DNA from: JADJOY01 sp046331705 [NCBI: bacterium] | Lineage (GTDB): Bacteria > JADJOY01 | Assembly (NCBI GenBank): GCA_046331705.1 | Contig: JAXLQJ010000081.1 | Location: 1 to 24,537 of the forward strand | Reading direction: 5' to 3' | Length of the DNA: 24,537 nucleotides | Shown: in pieces, positions 10,807 to 20,863 of the stretch | Position numbering within the stretch: the first letter of the stretch is position 1 | Layout: the number at the start of each line of letters is the position of its first letter | The notes under the pieces: model-generated | What the model saw: the letters and a program-made list of their open reading frames with translations, nothing else | What the model was told of the DNA's origin: nothing | Database searches by the model: none | Made by a program: the position numbers and the translations under genes

Positions 10807-11370
10807 ATGAGCGAGGGAGATCGGTCGGGAGCCGAGGGCGGCGAACAGACGTTCCGCGTGCGGGATCGTCGCCAATTCAACTCGGAAGGCGAACGTCGCG
10901 AAGGCGTTCCGGCGGAGCCCGAGCCGCAGCCGGCGGTCACCCAACCACCGCCGCGCCCGGCGGCGGGTCGCGAGCCCGCGGCGCCGCCGCAGCCGGCGCC
11001 CCCCGTGGACGAACCGCCGAAGAAGCGTTCGCTTCGCGAGCGCATCCTGGGACGCAAGGGCCGTGAGGACGAGCCCGCCCCTGCCCCCGGGCCGGGTGCG
11101 GCACCGCCGGAGGTCTCGGCGGAGGACATCAACTTCCCGAACTTCGTGCTCTCGCTCATGACGCAGACGCTCATGCACATGGGCGAGATCCCCGACCCGA
11201 TCACCGAGCAGACGCATCGGGACCTTGGCCTCGCCAAGCAGACGATCGATCTGATCGCGATGCTCGAGCAGAAGACCAAGGGCAACCTGACTCGCGACGA
11301 GGAGCATCTCGTCGCCGAGGTCTTGTACCGGCTGCGGATGAAGTTCGTGGAGGCCAGCCAGCACGCCTGA
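10807..11370 (+). CDS. DUF1844 domain-containing protein
   Basis: A 187-aa protein of unknown function. Residues 1–~110 are rich in Pro, Ala, Arg and Glu and look disordered. The C-terminal ~75 residues match DUF1844: NFPNFVLSLMTQTLMHMGEI, then LAKQTIDLIAMLEQKTKGNL and a closing VAEVLYRLRMKFVEA helix. No signal peptide or membrane segment is seen. The domain is helical and small, and is common in deltaproteobacterial and Planctomycetes-type genomes. ATG 10807 follows GAGAGGTAGGGG. It lies 58 bases behind dnaK and before a strong terminator, which suggests a dnaK–DUF1844 transcript and perhaps a link to proteostasis (inference from position only). Confidence 0.85.
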   Translation: MSEGDRSGAEGGEQTFRVRDRRQFNSEGERREGVPAEPEPQPAVTQPPPRPAAGREPAAPPQPAPPVDEPPKKRSLRERILGRKGREDEPAPAPGPGAAPPEVSAEDINFPNFVLSLMTQTLMHMGEIPDPITEQTHRDLGLAKQTIDLIAMLEQKTKGNLTRDEEHLVAEVLYRLRMKFVEASQHA

Positions 11371-11391
11371 TTCGAACCGCATCGATCGGCC

Positions 11392-11425
11392 CGAAACGCC
11401 ACGCGGCTCGCCGCGTGGCGTTTCG
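11392..11425 (+). terminator. Strong hairpin terminator after dnaK–DUF1844
   Basis: A perfect 15-bp inverted repeat, CGAAACGCCACGCGG / CCGCGTGGCGTTTCG, with a CTCG tetraloop starts 22 bases after the DUF1844 stop and is followed by CGTTT. This is the clearest terminator-like structure in the window; the T-tract is short. Confidence 0.8.
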
Positions 11426-11475
11426 CGTTTGGCGCCGTCGCGCGAGCCGCCCCGCGCGGCCGCGGTCGCGGCGTG

Positions 11476-11503
11476 TTGACTCGAGGCAAATCGGCCTTAC
11501 CTC
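11476..11503 (+). promoter_or_regulatory. Candidate promoter for clpB
   Basis: TTGACT (11476–11481) is followed after 16 bases by TACCTC (11498–11503), about 63 bases before the chosen clpB ATG. The −35 is good and the −10 is weak. No σ32-like or CIRCE element was recognised. Confidence 0.35.
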
Positions 11504-11566
11504 CAGTGCAGTGGCACGTTGCCCGCGCCGAAAAGTCGCGCGGCGCACCGTGCCCGGAGGTGCCCG

Positions 11567-14194
<2,628 letters not shown>

Positions 14195-14211
14195 GGCGCC
14201 CGCCGTCACGT

Positions 14212-14244
14212 CCCGCGAGCGGCGCGCGGCCGTCCGCTCGCGGG
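14212..14244 (+). terminator. Hairpin after clpB
   Basis: An 11-bp perfect inverted repeat, CCCGCGAGCGG / CCGCTCGCGGG, with an 11-base GC-rich loop begins 17 bases after the clpB stop. No T-run follows, so termination is possible but not proven from sequence. Confidence 0.5.
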
Positions 14245-14280
14245 GCGCCCGACGGATCGCGTCGGGAAGATCGAACTCGG

Positions 14281-14310
14281 TTGAGTCGTGCGGAGGCGCA
14301 CGCCTATAAT
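14281..14310 (+). promoter_or_regulatory. Near-consensus σ70 promoter for the small lipoprotein gene
   Basis: TTGAGT (14281–14286) is followed after 18 bases by a perfect TATAAT (14305–14310). It ends 47 bases before the ATG at 14358. This is the only perfect −10 hexamer noticed at a gene start in this GC-rich window. Confidence 0.65.
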
Positions 14311-14357
14311 CCGCGCCGCCGGCGTCCCAGCGGCCCTTTCATCGGAGCGATCCCGAA

Positions 14358-14837
14358 ATGCGCGTCGTCGCGTGCCCGCGGCTGCTCTTCGCCTCGCTGA
14401 TCCTGCTCGCGGCTTGCGGGATCGACAGTCAGGACAAATCCGGCGGCGGTGGAACCACCACACCCGTGGATCTCACCGGTGCCTGGCAGGGTGCCTTCGT
14501 GAGCGCGTCGGACGCGAAGTCGCACGCCATCACCAGCCTGGTGATCGTTCCCACCTCGGGGCAGAGCTATCGCTTCGACTTCGACGTCGCCTCCGAGGAT
14601 GCCGAGGGGATCTACGATCCCGAGGGCCTCTTCCTGGACACCTTGCTCGACACGGCGCCGCTGGAAGCGAAGCTCGACGACGCGAACGAGTTCTCGATCT
14701 CGGCGCGCGGCGGCGACCTGGTGCTCTCCGGCAAGGCCACCAAGGGTGGGGGACGCATCGACGGCGACTGGTTGCAGGTCTCGCCGGTCGAGGAGAGCGG
14801 GACCTGGAGCGCGACGCGAGTCGACGCCCGAGACTGA
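14358..14837 (+). CDS. Small putative lipoprotein, unknown function
   Basis: A 159-aa predicted lipoprotein. The signal peptide MRVVACPRLLFASLILLAAC ends in the lipobox LAAC with lipidated Cys20, and the next residues (GIDSQDKSGGGG) are a flexible linker. There is no Asp at +2, so the outer membrane is more likely if Lol-type rules apply. The mature part contains LTGAWQGAF and ends in ESGTWSATRV, a pattern of short β-strands suggesting a small β-barrel or lipocalin-like domain of the 'LTGTWxG' kind; this fold guess is inference only. GGAG lies 10 bases before the ATG. It is a single gene with its own strong promoter, convergent with the HAD phosphatase gene. I do not recognise a named family. 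Confidence 0.8.
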   Translation: MRVVACPRLLFASLILLAACGIDSQDKSGGGGTTTPVDLTGAWQGAFVSASDAKSHAITSLVIVPTSGQSYRFDFDVASEDAEGIYDPEGLFLDTLLDTAPLEAKLDDANEFSISARGGDLVLSGKATKGGGRIDGDWLQVSPVEESGTWSATRVDARD

Positions 14838-14883
14838 TCGCCCCCGGATGGCCCGCCGGCGCCCCGCCTCGCGCTCGTCGTCG

Positions 14884-14912
14884 CCGGACTCGCTCGTTCC
14901 GTAGCGAGCCGG
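14884..14912. terminator. Hairpin between convergent lipoprotein and HAD genes
   Basis: CCGGACTCGCT (14884–14894) pairs with AGCGAGCCGG (14903–14912) with one bulged A and an 8-base loop. It lies midway in the 91-bp gap between two genes facing each other, where a bidirectional transcript end is expected. Confidence 0.5.
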
Positions 14913-14928
14913 TGGGTCGAGCCCTCGT

Positions 14929-15696
14929 TCAGCCTCGCCGGGCGGCGAGCAGCGCGCGCGCCACGCGCGCGAACGCCGATCCCTCGCGCTCCGCGCAGAC
15001 GTAGTCGGGACGCGCCGCCAGGTGCTCGCCGTGTGCGAGCACGTCCTGCGTGCCGGCGGAGACGCCGAATCGACCTGCCACGAAGAGGCCCGCGTCGTTC
15101 GGAGCATCGCCCATCGTGAGCACGCTGGACCGGGGCGGGCCCGCCAGGTCCAGGACCCGCGCGAGCGCCGCGCCCTTGTCCGGCGCGCTGGTCGAGAAAT
15201 GGACATGGACGCTCGACCACACCACGTGGAGACCCTGGGTGGCGGCTGCGCTGGCGAGCCTCGCGATCGCCGCGTCGGCGCGGCCGGCGCGCTCGAACGC
15301 GACGTCGCCGACCCGACAGAACGCATCCGGTGCCCGCTCGAGCACCTCGCCGAGATCGGCAGCGATCCGCCGCGCGTCTCGCTCGATCGCCTGGCGATCG
15401 CTCGGCGTGGCGAGCCAGGTCAACGCCCGATCGGGCTCCACCAGCACTTGGCCGTTCTCGGCGATTCCGCGACGAACCCCCGGCAGATAACGCACGAGCC
15501 CCAGAACCTCGCCGGCTGCGCGCCCGCTCACGGGCGCGACCTCCACGCCGGCATCCGCGAGCTCGGCGATGAGCGACACCACCTCGGCCGTCAACACGCC
15601 CGCGGTCGTGAGCGTGCCGTCGACGTCCGTGGCCACGAGGCGAATGCGTCGCAAGGACGCGTGCAAGGACGGGTCGTTCGGATCGAAAGGCTTCAT
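14929..15696 (-). CDS. HAD-superfamily (IIB-type) phosphatase
   Basis: A 255-aa haloacid dehalogenase-type phosphohydrolase. Motif I is DVDGTLT with nucleophile Asp24 and acid Asp26; motif II is PVSGR with Ser57; motif III is Lys174 in DKGAAL; motif IV is GDAPND with Asp197 and Asp201. The segment between motifs II and III, about 110 residues, is the size of a C2 (Cof/IIB) cap as in archaeal-type phosphoglycolate phosphatase, sucrose phosphatase and mannosyl-3-phosphoglycerate phosphatase. The substrate cannot be read from sequence. ATG 15696 is chosen; the frame stays open to 15771 but the extra residues are Arg/Ala/Pro-rich and unlike the family. It stands alone, divergent from the acylase gene. 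Confidence 0.85.
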   Translation of the reverse strand: MKPFDPNDPSLHASLRRIRLVATDVDGTLTTAGVLTAEVVSLIAELADAGVEVAPVSGRAAGEVLGLVRYLPGVRRGIAENGQVLVEPDRALTWLATPSDRQAIERDARRIAADLGEVLERAPDAFCRVGDVAFERAGRADAAIARLASAAATQGLHVVWSSVHVHFSTSAPDKGAALARVLDLAGPPRSSVLTMGDAPNDAGLFVAGRFGVSAGTQDVLAHGEHLAARPDYVCAEREGSAFARVARALLAARRG

Positions 15697-15799
15697 CGCG
15701 CTGGCCGCCGCTCGGGAACCCGCCCCCGCGGGCCAGCGAACATAGCAGCCGCGGGGCGACGCGGGACGCACGGGGCGGCCGGCCTCGCCGGGAAAGGGC

Positions 15800-15829
15800 T
15801 GGACGGGCGCCGAGCGACGCCATCAGAAT
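15800..15829 (+). promoter_or_regulatory. Weak candidate promoter for the acylase gene
   Basis: TGGACG (15800–15805) is followed after 18 bases by CAGAAT (15824–15829), about 67 bases before the ATG at 15897. Both boxes are only partial matches. The 200-bp divergent gap 15697–15896 shows nothing else except a possible − strand −10 (TATGTT, 15744–15739) without a clear −35. Confidence 0.3.
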
Positions 15830-15896
15830 GGTCGCCCGCTGCGTGATCGCCCGCCGAAGCCAGCCGCGGCCGCACGCACTCTCGGGAGGGGAATCC

Positions 15897-18770
15897 ATGA
15901 TCCGACGGAGCCGAGGTCGCCTGTGGGTGAGTGTCTCGCTGGCGTTGCTGACCGCGTGCGGCAGCGGGGGCGGCGGGAACGCCGGCGCCGACGCGACCAA
16001 GCTCGAGGGCGTCGGAGTCACCAGCGAGATCTCGCTGCCGGGGCTCGGCGGTCGGGTGGATGCCATCCGCGACGTCTATGGCATCCACCACATCTATCCG
16101 CGCGACGTGTCCCGCGATGGTGCGTTCATCAACGGCTACATCCAGGCGCACGAGCGGCTCTTCCAGATGGACTTCCTGCGCAAGGTCGCTCAGGGCCGCC
16201 TCACCGAGCTCTTGGGCGAGCTCGATTCCTCCGTGCTCGGCACGTCGGTCTATTTCCGCACACTCTTCACGACGCCCGATGGCGGCCGCATCGAGGACGC
16301 GCTGGTCGAGGAGACGGCGACGTCGCGTCCCGAGCTGCTCGACTTCCTGAAGGCGTATTGCGAGGGGATCAACGCGTATCTGGACGACCTCGACGCCGGC
16401 CGCAACGGCGCCGTGCTGCCCCAGCAGTACAAGCTCATCAACACGCTCTTCTCGCTGGGCTCGCCCTATTCGATCGAACGTTGGGAGCCCAAGGACGTGC
16501 TGATCCTGGGACGGCTGCAGCAATGGGACCTGTCGCAGACGCTCGGATCGGAGATCGATCGCGCCGCCAGGCTCGCGGCGCTGCGCAATGCCGAGTCGCA
16601 GGGGGCGATTCCGAGCGGCACGGCCGAAGACGTCGAGCGCTTCGAGCCCATCAACCCGGCGACGACCTTGCCTCCCGACGAGATCCCGGCGTTCACCGTG
16701 CCGCCGCCCGCGGCCAAGGTCGGCACGAGCGCCAAGCGCGCGGCAGCGCTGCCGACGATCGATCCGGCGCTGGCGCGGCGCATCGTCGCCTCCGAGAACC
16801 GAGCGCGCAGCATGAGCCCCTTCGGCCGCGAGCGCGCCGGCTCGAACAACTGGATCGTGAGCGGTGCGCTGACCGAATCGGGGCACGCCATGCTCGCGAA
16901 CGATCCACACCTCGCGCTGCCGAATCCGTCGACGTTCTATTTCCTCCACCTCGACGACAAGACCTTCGCCGGCGGCCACATCGACGCACACGGGGCCGGG
17001 TTCCCCGGGATCCCCGGCATCCTGCTGGGCCAGAATCGGACGCTTGCGTGGGGCGGCACCGTCGCCAACTTCGACGTCGTCGACGTGTACGTCGAGCAGG
17101 TCTCCGGCAGCGGCAGCAACAAGAAGGTGGTCTTCGGCGGGCGTGAGGTCGCGGTGAAGACGATCCAGCAGTCCTACACCGTGCGCCAGCTGGTCGGTGG
17201 GAAGCCCAAGACCATCACCCAGCCGATCGACATCGTGCCGCACCACGGCCCCCAGGTTCCCGACCCCGATCCGAGCGACGCGATCACGGGGCTGGAATCG
17301 GTGGGCAACATGACCTTCCGGTGGACGGGCCATCTCGTGACGCGCGACGTCGCCGCCTTCTACGATCTGATGCAGAGCGACGACATCGACGGGTTCTTCC
17401 AGGCGCTCACCAACTTCGGCGTGGGCGCGCAGAACTTCGTGGGGGCCGACGCCGCCGGCAACATCGGCTACTTCCCGCACGCGCTGGTGCCGCTGCGCGC
17501 GGCGGCGGTGATGACGCCCGAGCTCGGCCCGTGGAGCCCGCTGCCAGGCACCGGCGAGTACGAATGGCAGACGAACGCCGATGGAACGCCGCGTTTCCTG
17601 CCGGACGATCGGATTCCGCAGTCGCGCAATCCGGAGCGTGGCTGGCTCGTGACCGCGAACAACGACCAGATCGGGGGAATCGCCGACAACGATCTGCTCG
17701 ACGACGGCATCTACTTGGGCTGGGATCACACCGAGGGGCTGCGCGCCGGGCGTGTCCAGCAACGCATCGAGGAGTTCCTCGGCCAGGGGAAGATCTCGTT
17801 CCTCGACATGCTCGCGATCCAGAACGATCACGTCTCGCTGGCGGGGCTCGAGTTCGCGCCGCGCATCGTGGAGGCGCTGGACGACGCCGCGGCCCGCGAT
17901 GGCCTGGCGGTTCCCGGCTCGTTGCTCGATCAGGCGAAGCGACGGCTGTCGGCGTGGTCGGGTGATTGCCCGATCGGCGTCGAGGAAGCGCTCACGGGCA
18001 CCAAGCCCTCGAACGAGGAGATCAACGACTCCGTCGCTTGCTCGATCTTCCACGCGTGGGGTGGGCGCCTGGCGGAGCGGCTGCTCGGCGACGAGCTCGC
18101 CGCCGCCGGCCTCTCGCCGTTCAGCACGCGCACGACGCTGACCGTGCTGCATCACCTCCTCGCCGACGTCGCGGAGACCGGCAGCCTGCGTGTCGCGACG
18201 TTGGGCGAAGCCGGGCAGAGTCGCCTCTTCGACGACATCCGCACGCCGGAGGTCGAGAGCCCGAATCGAACCCTGGCGCTCGCGATGGCCGATGCGATCC
18301 AGGATCTCACGTCGTTCTTCGGCTCGGACGATCCCGACCGCTGGCGCTGGGGATCCGCTCACACCAGCACCTTCGAGGATCTGGCGCTCGGGTCGATCTT
18401 GCCGGTCTTCAACCTGCCGTCGGCGCCGATCACCGCCAGCACGCCGCGCGGCTATCCCCGCGCCGGGGCCATCGAGACGGTCGACCCCGCCGGAGTCGAC
18501 GGGCCACCGCCGTGGTCGCCGGGAAGCGGTCCGGTCATGCGCCACGTGATCGAGCTGACTCCCGATGGCACGACCGCGGTCAACGTCCTGCCCGGGGGCC
18601 AGAACGATCTCGATCCCGACAAGGGGCTCTTCAATCCGGTGAAGATCGACCCCGCGATCCACTACGGCGATCAGCTCGCGCGCTGGCTGAGCAACGATCG
18701 CCGGGAGCAGTGGATCGCGCTGGACGACGTGGTCGCGCATGCGGAGGCCCGCATTCGCTTCGTGCCGTGA
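15897..18770 (+). CDS. Penicillin acylase family lipoprotein (Ntn hydrolase)
   Basis: A 957-aa precursor of an N-terminal-nucleophile amidohydrolase. The signal peptide ends in the lipobox LTAC (Cys21), followed by GSGGGG, so the enzyme is probably membrane-anchored outside the cytoplasm. An α-chain region runs to Gly315. The conserved AGSNNW motif gives Ser316 as the self-cleavage point and β-chain nucleophile. Counting from it, His338 in NDPHLAL is β23, and Asn588/Asn589 in LVTANND (β273/274) fit the catalytic asparagine. The family cleaves amide bonds of β-lactams, N-acyl homoserine lactones or other acylated compounds; His rather than Gln at β23 resembles AHL and cephalosporin acylases. 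The precursor is longer than the usual ~800 aa. ATG 15897 follows GGGAGGGG by six bases. No partner genes; substrate unknown. Confidence 0.92.
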   Translation: MIRRSRGRLWVSVSLALLTACGSGGGGNAGADATKLEGVGVTSEISLPGLGGRVDAIRDVYGIHHIYPRDVSRDGAFINGYIQAHERLFQMDFLRKVAQGRLTELLGELDSSVLGTSVYFRTLFTTPDGGRIEDALVEETATSRPELLDFLKAYCEGINAYLDDLDAGRNGAVLPQQYKLINTLFSLGSPYSIERWEPKDVLILGRLQQWDLSQTLGSEIDRAARLAALRNAESQGAIPSGTAEDVERFEPINPATTLPPDEIPAFTVPPPAAKVGTSAKRAAALPTIDPALARRIVASENRARSMSPFGRERAGSNNWIVSGALTESGHAMLANDPHLALPNPSTFYFLHLDDKTFAGGHIDAHGAGFPGIPGILLGQNRTLAWGGTVANFDVVDVYVEQVSGSGSNKKVVFGGREVAVKTIQQSYTVRQLVGGKPKTITQPIDIVPHHGPQVPDPDPSDAITGLESVGNMTFRWTGHLVTRDVAAFYDLMQSDDIDGFFQALTNFGVGAQNFVGADAAGNIGYFPHALVPLRAAAVMTPELGPWSPLPGTGEYEWQTNADGTPRFLPDDRIPQSRNPERGWLVTANNDQIGGIADNDLLDDGIYLGWDHTEGLRAGRVQQRIEEFLGQGKISFLDMLAIQNDHVSLAGLEFAPRIVEALDDAAARDGLAVPGSLLDQAKRRLSAWSGDCPIGVEEALTGTKPSNEEINDSVACSIFHAWGGRLAERLLGDELAAAGLSPFSTRTTLTVLHHLLADVAETGSLRVATLGEAGQSRLFDDIRTPEVESPNRTLALAMADAIQDLTSFFGSDDPDRWRWGSAHTSTFEDLALGSILPVFNLPSAPITASTPRGYPRAGAIETVDPAGVDGPPPWSPGSGPVMRHVIELTPDGTTAVNVLPGGQNDLDPDKGLFNPVKIDPAIHYGDQLARWLSNDRREQWIALDDVVAHAEARIRFVP

Positions 18771-18802
18771 CCCAGGCGTGGCGTGGCCCGCGACCGCGGC
18801 CG

Positions 18803-18832
18803 TTGACGTCGAGGCGCGTTCCGCGCTTCACT
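18803..18832 (+). promoter_or_regulatory. Weak candidate promoter for tRNA-Gln
   Basis: TTGACG (18803–18808) is followed after 18 bases by TTCACT (18827–18832), about 46 bases before the tRNA 5' end. The −35 is good; the −10 matches poorly. Confidence 0.3.
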
Positions 18833-18878
18833 CGCGAGTTGCGGTGCGAGTCGCATCTCGCGGTTCGCGCGACAGCGT

Positions 18879-18949
18879 TGGGGCGTCGTCCAACGGCAGG
18901 ACGCCGGCCTTTGGAGCCGGTTATCCAGGTTCGAATCCTGGCGCCCCAG
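18879..18949 (+). tRNA. tRNA-Gln (anticodon TTG)
   Basis: A full cloverleaf can be folded by hand. The acceptor stem is TGGGGCG/CGCCCCA. The D-stem is GTCC/GGAC with loop AACGGCA. The anticodon stem is CCGGC/GCCGG with loop CTTTGGA, giving anticodon TTG at 18911–18913. There is a 4-base variable loop and a T-stem CCAGG/CCTGG with loop TTCGAAT. The discriminator is G18949. CCA is not encoded (the genome reads CCCC next), so the tail must be added after transcription. It reads CAA codons, and CAG by wobble. It lies before prs, a placement common in proteobacteria. Confidence 0.97.
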
Positions 18950-19013
18950 CCCCGGCGAGGTGCTCGTCGTCCAAAATCCCTGAAATCGTTCGTGGTTCCA
19001 TGAGGGGCGTGGC

Positions 19014-19042
19014 TTGACATCCGCGTGGTCGTGCGGTAGGTA
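19014..19042 (+). promoter_or_regulatory. Candidate σ70-type promoter for the prs–dnaB gene run
   Basis: A perfect TTGACA (19014–19019) is followed after 17 bases by TAGGTA (19037–19042), about 85 bases before the TTG start of prs. It could also serve the downstream rplY and pth genes. Confidence 0.6.
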
Positions 19043-19055
19043 AGCGCGTTTACCT
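19038..19055. promoter_or_regulatory. Possible operator overlapping the prs −10
   Basis: Inverted arms AGGTAA (19038–19043) and TTACCT (19050–19055) are separated by six bases (GCGCGT). The element covers the −10 box and the expected transcript start of prs, a position suited to repression. No regulator is identified and chance cannot be excluded. Confidence 0.3.
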
Positions 19056-19126
19056 TTCACGGCCGTGCCGCGCCGCGGCATCCGCGACCTCGAAATCCCC
19101 CTTTTCTCGTGCTGCGGGAGCAACGT

Positions 19127-20068
19127 TTGGCATCGCTCAAGGTCTTCTCGGGGAACTCGAATCCGGCCCTCGCCGAAGAGATCTGCGCCTACCTCGGGAT
19201 CCCGATGGGCAAGGCGATGGTCACGCGGTTCAGCGACGGCGAGATCCGCGTCGAGATCAACGAGAACGTGCGCGGCCGCGACGTCTTCGTCGTTCAGTCC
19301 ACGTCGTCGCCGGTCAACGATCACCTGATGGAGCTGTTGCTGTTGATCGATGCGTTCCGGCGTGCGTCGGCGGATCGCATCACGGCGGTCGTGCCGTACT
19401 ACGGCTACGCTCGCCAGGACCGGAAGGTGGCGCCGCGGGTGCCGATCACCGCCAAGCTGGTCGCCAATCTGCTCACCTCGTCGGGTGCGTCGCGCGTGCT
19501 CACCGTCGACCTCCACGCCGGGCAGATCCAGGGTTTCTTCGACATTCCCGTGGACAATCTCTACGCCAAGCCCGTGTTCCTGCCTTACATCGCCGAGCGC
19601 TTCGACGGTGAGCAGGTGGTGATGGTCTCGCCCGACGCGGGCGGCACCGAGCGCGCCCGCGCGTATGCCAAGAACATCGGCGCGTCGCTGGCGATGATCG
19701 ACAAGCGTCGCACCGCGCCGAACGTCGCCGAGATCATGAACGTGATCGGCGACGTGCGCGACAAGGTCGCGGTCATCTGCGACGACATGGTGGATACCGC
19801 GGGGACGCTCACCCAGGCGGCCAAGGCCATCCGTGAGAACGGCGCCAAGGCGGTGTTCGCGTGCTGCACCCACGCCGTCTTGTCCGGGCCGGCGGTCAAG
19901 CGCATCGAGGAGAGCCCACTCCAGGAAATCGTGGTGTCGAACACGATTCCGCTGACCGACGCCGCGCAGGCGTGTGGCAAGATCAAGGTCGTGTCGCTGG
20001 CGCCGCTGATCGGTGACTCGATTCGGCGCATCCAGAACAACGACTCTCTCAGCGATCTATTCGTGTGA
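19127..20068 (+). CDS. prs: Ribose-phosphate pyrophosphokinase (PRPP synthetase)
   Basis: Makes 5-phosphoribosyl-1-pyrophosphate from ribose 5-phosphate and ATP, the precursor for purines, pyrimidines, NAD, His and Trp. It is 313 aa, the family norm. Landmarks: KVFSGNSNP at the N-terminus, FSDGEI (35–40), the catalytic flexible loop [10 protein letters not shown] (91–100), [12 protein letters not shown] (127–138) and the PRPP-binding loop DDMVDTAGT (219–227). The start is taken as TTG 19127 because GGGAG ends six bases upstream and the protein then begins MASLKVFSG like its relatives; an in-frame GTG at 19109 would add six residues. rplY follows 46 bases after the stop. Confidence 0.96.
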   Translation: MASLKVFSGNSNPALAEEICAYLGIPMGKAMVTRFSDGEIRVEINENVRGRDVFVVQSTSSPVNDHLMELLLLIDAFRRASADRITAVVPYYGYARQDRKVAPRVPITAKLVANLLTSSGASRVLTVDLHAGQIQGFFDIPVDNLYAKPVFLPYIAERFDGEQVVMVSPDAGGTERARAYAKNIGASLAMIDKRRTAPNVAEIMNVIGDVRDKVAVICDDMVDTAGTLTQAAKAIRENGAKAVFACCTHAVLSGPAVKRIEESPLQEIVVSNTIPLTDAAQACGKIKVVSLAPLIGDSIRRIQNNDSLSDLFV

Positions 20069-20114
20069 GGCTCGCCCCCCTGGCCGAGCCATTGCCCTTC
20101 GAGGAAACGTGACG

Positions 20115-20801
20115 ATGGAGTCCAACGAAATTCTGGTCGAGCGTCGTGCCGCCCACGGGAAGGGCTCGGCGCGCAAGCTTCGTTTCGCCGGGCGTATTCC
20201 GGGCGTCTTCTACGGTCCCGGTCGCCCCGCCATCCCGCTCACCCTGGACCCGAACACGGTCCACGCGGTGGTCGGCCGCACCGGCAAGGATCGCTTGCTG
20301 CGCCTCAAGACGGCCGGGGCCGACGAGCTGGACGGCCAGATGGTGATCCTGAAGGATGCGCAGCGCGATCCGATCAAGCGTCGCATCATTCACGCGGACT
20401 TCTTCGAGATCCGCATGGATCGCGAGATCGAGGTGACCGTCCCCATCCACGTCACCGGCAAGGCGCCGGGCGTGGACGACGGTGGCACGCTCGAGCACAT
20501 CTTGCGCGACATCGAGGTCCGCTGCCTGCCGGATCGGATTCCCGCGTCGGTCGACGTCGACGTCTCGTCGCTCGGCATCGGCGAGTCGATCCACGTCGCC
20601 GAGCTCGTCTTGAGCGAGGGCGTGACCGCGATGGCCGACCCGAGGCTCGCCGTGGTCGCGGTGGTGGCGCCGCAGACCGAGACCACCGCGGCACCCGCTG
20701 CTGCGGCGGCGGAAGGCGCCGCGGCGACACCTGCGGCGGGAGCCGCTGCTGCGCCAGCTGCCGAGGCGAAGGACAAGGACAAGAAGGAGAAGAAGGGCTG
20801 A
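20115..20801 (+). CDS. rplY: 50S ribosomal protein L25/general stress protein Ctc
   Basis: Binds 5S rRNA in the large subunit. This is the two-domain Ctc/TL5 form at 228 aa. The N-terminal 5S-binding domain (about 1–90) includes the typical LRFAGRIPGVFYG and HADFFEI, and the C-terminal β-domain follows with PIHVTGKAPGVDDGG and a closing VVAVVAP strand. The last ~45 residues are an Ala-rich then Lys-rich tail (ending KDKDKKEKKG), probably disordered and able to contact RNA. ATG 20115 has GAGGAA eight bases upstream; the frame stays open upstream to 20013 but that part overlaps prs and is not family-like. It lies between prs and pth, as in many proteobacteria. Confidence 0.95.
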   Translation: MESNEILVERRAAHGKGSARKLRFAGRIPGVFYGPGRPAIPLTLDPNTVHAVVGRTGKDRLLRLKTAGADELDGQMVILKDAQRDPIKRRIIHADFFEIRMDREIEVTVPIHVTGKAPGVDDGGTLEHILRDIEVRCLPDRIPASVDVDVSSLGIGESIHVAELVLSEGVTAMADPRLAVVAVVAPQTETTAAPAAAAAEGAAATPAAGAAAAPAAEAKDKDKKEKKG

Positions 20802-20863
20802 CGGTGAGACGGGCTCCGCTCGTGCACGATCGCTTGGCTCCGTCGCCGCCGTGAGCGCTCGGC

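Noticed and set aside
8748-11489. 913-codon open frame antisense to dnaK and the DUF1844 gene
   Set aside because: Long antisense frames over dnaK are a known artefact of codon bias in GC-rich DNA. The product is low-complexity in Arg/Ala/Val/Leu/Asp with no recognisable domain, and the sense strand encodes full-length DnaK.
15739-15744. TATGTT on the − strand as a promoter for the HAD gene
   Set aside because: A reasonable −10 but no −35 match at 16–18 bp upstream.
15693-18740. 1015-codon open frame antisense to the acylase gene
   Set aside because: It crosses the intergenic region and lies opposite a gene with intact catalytic motifs; no domain is recognisable.
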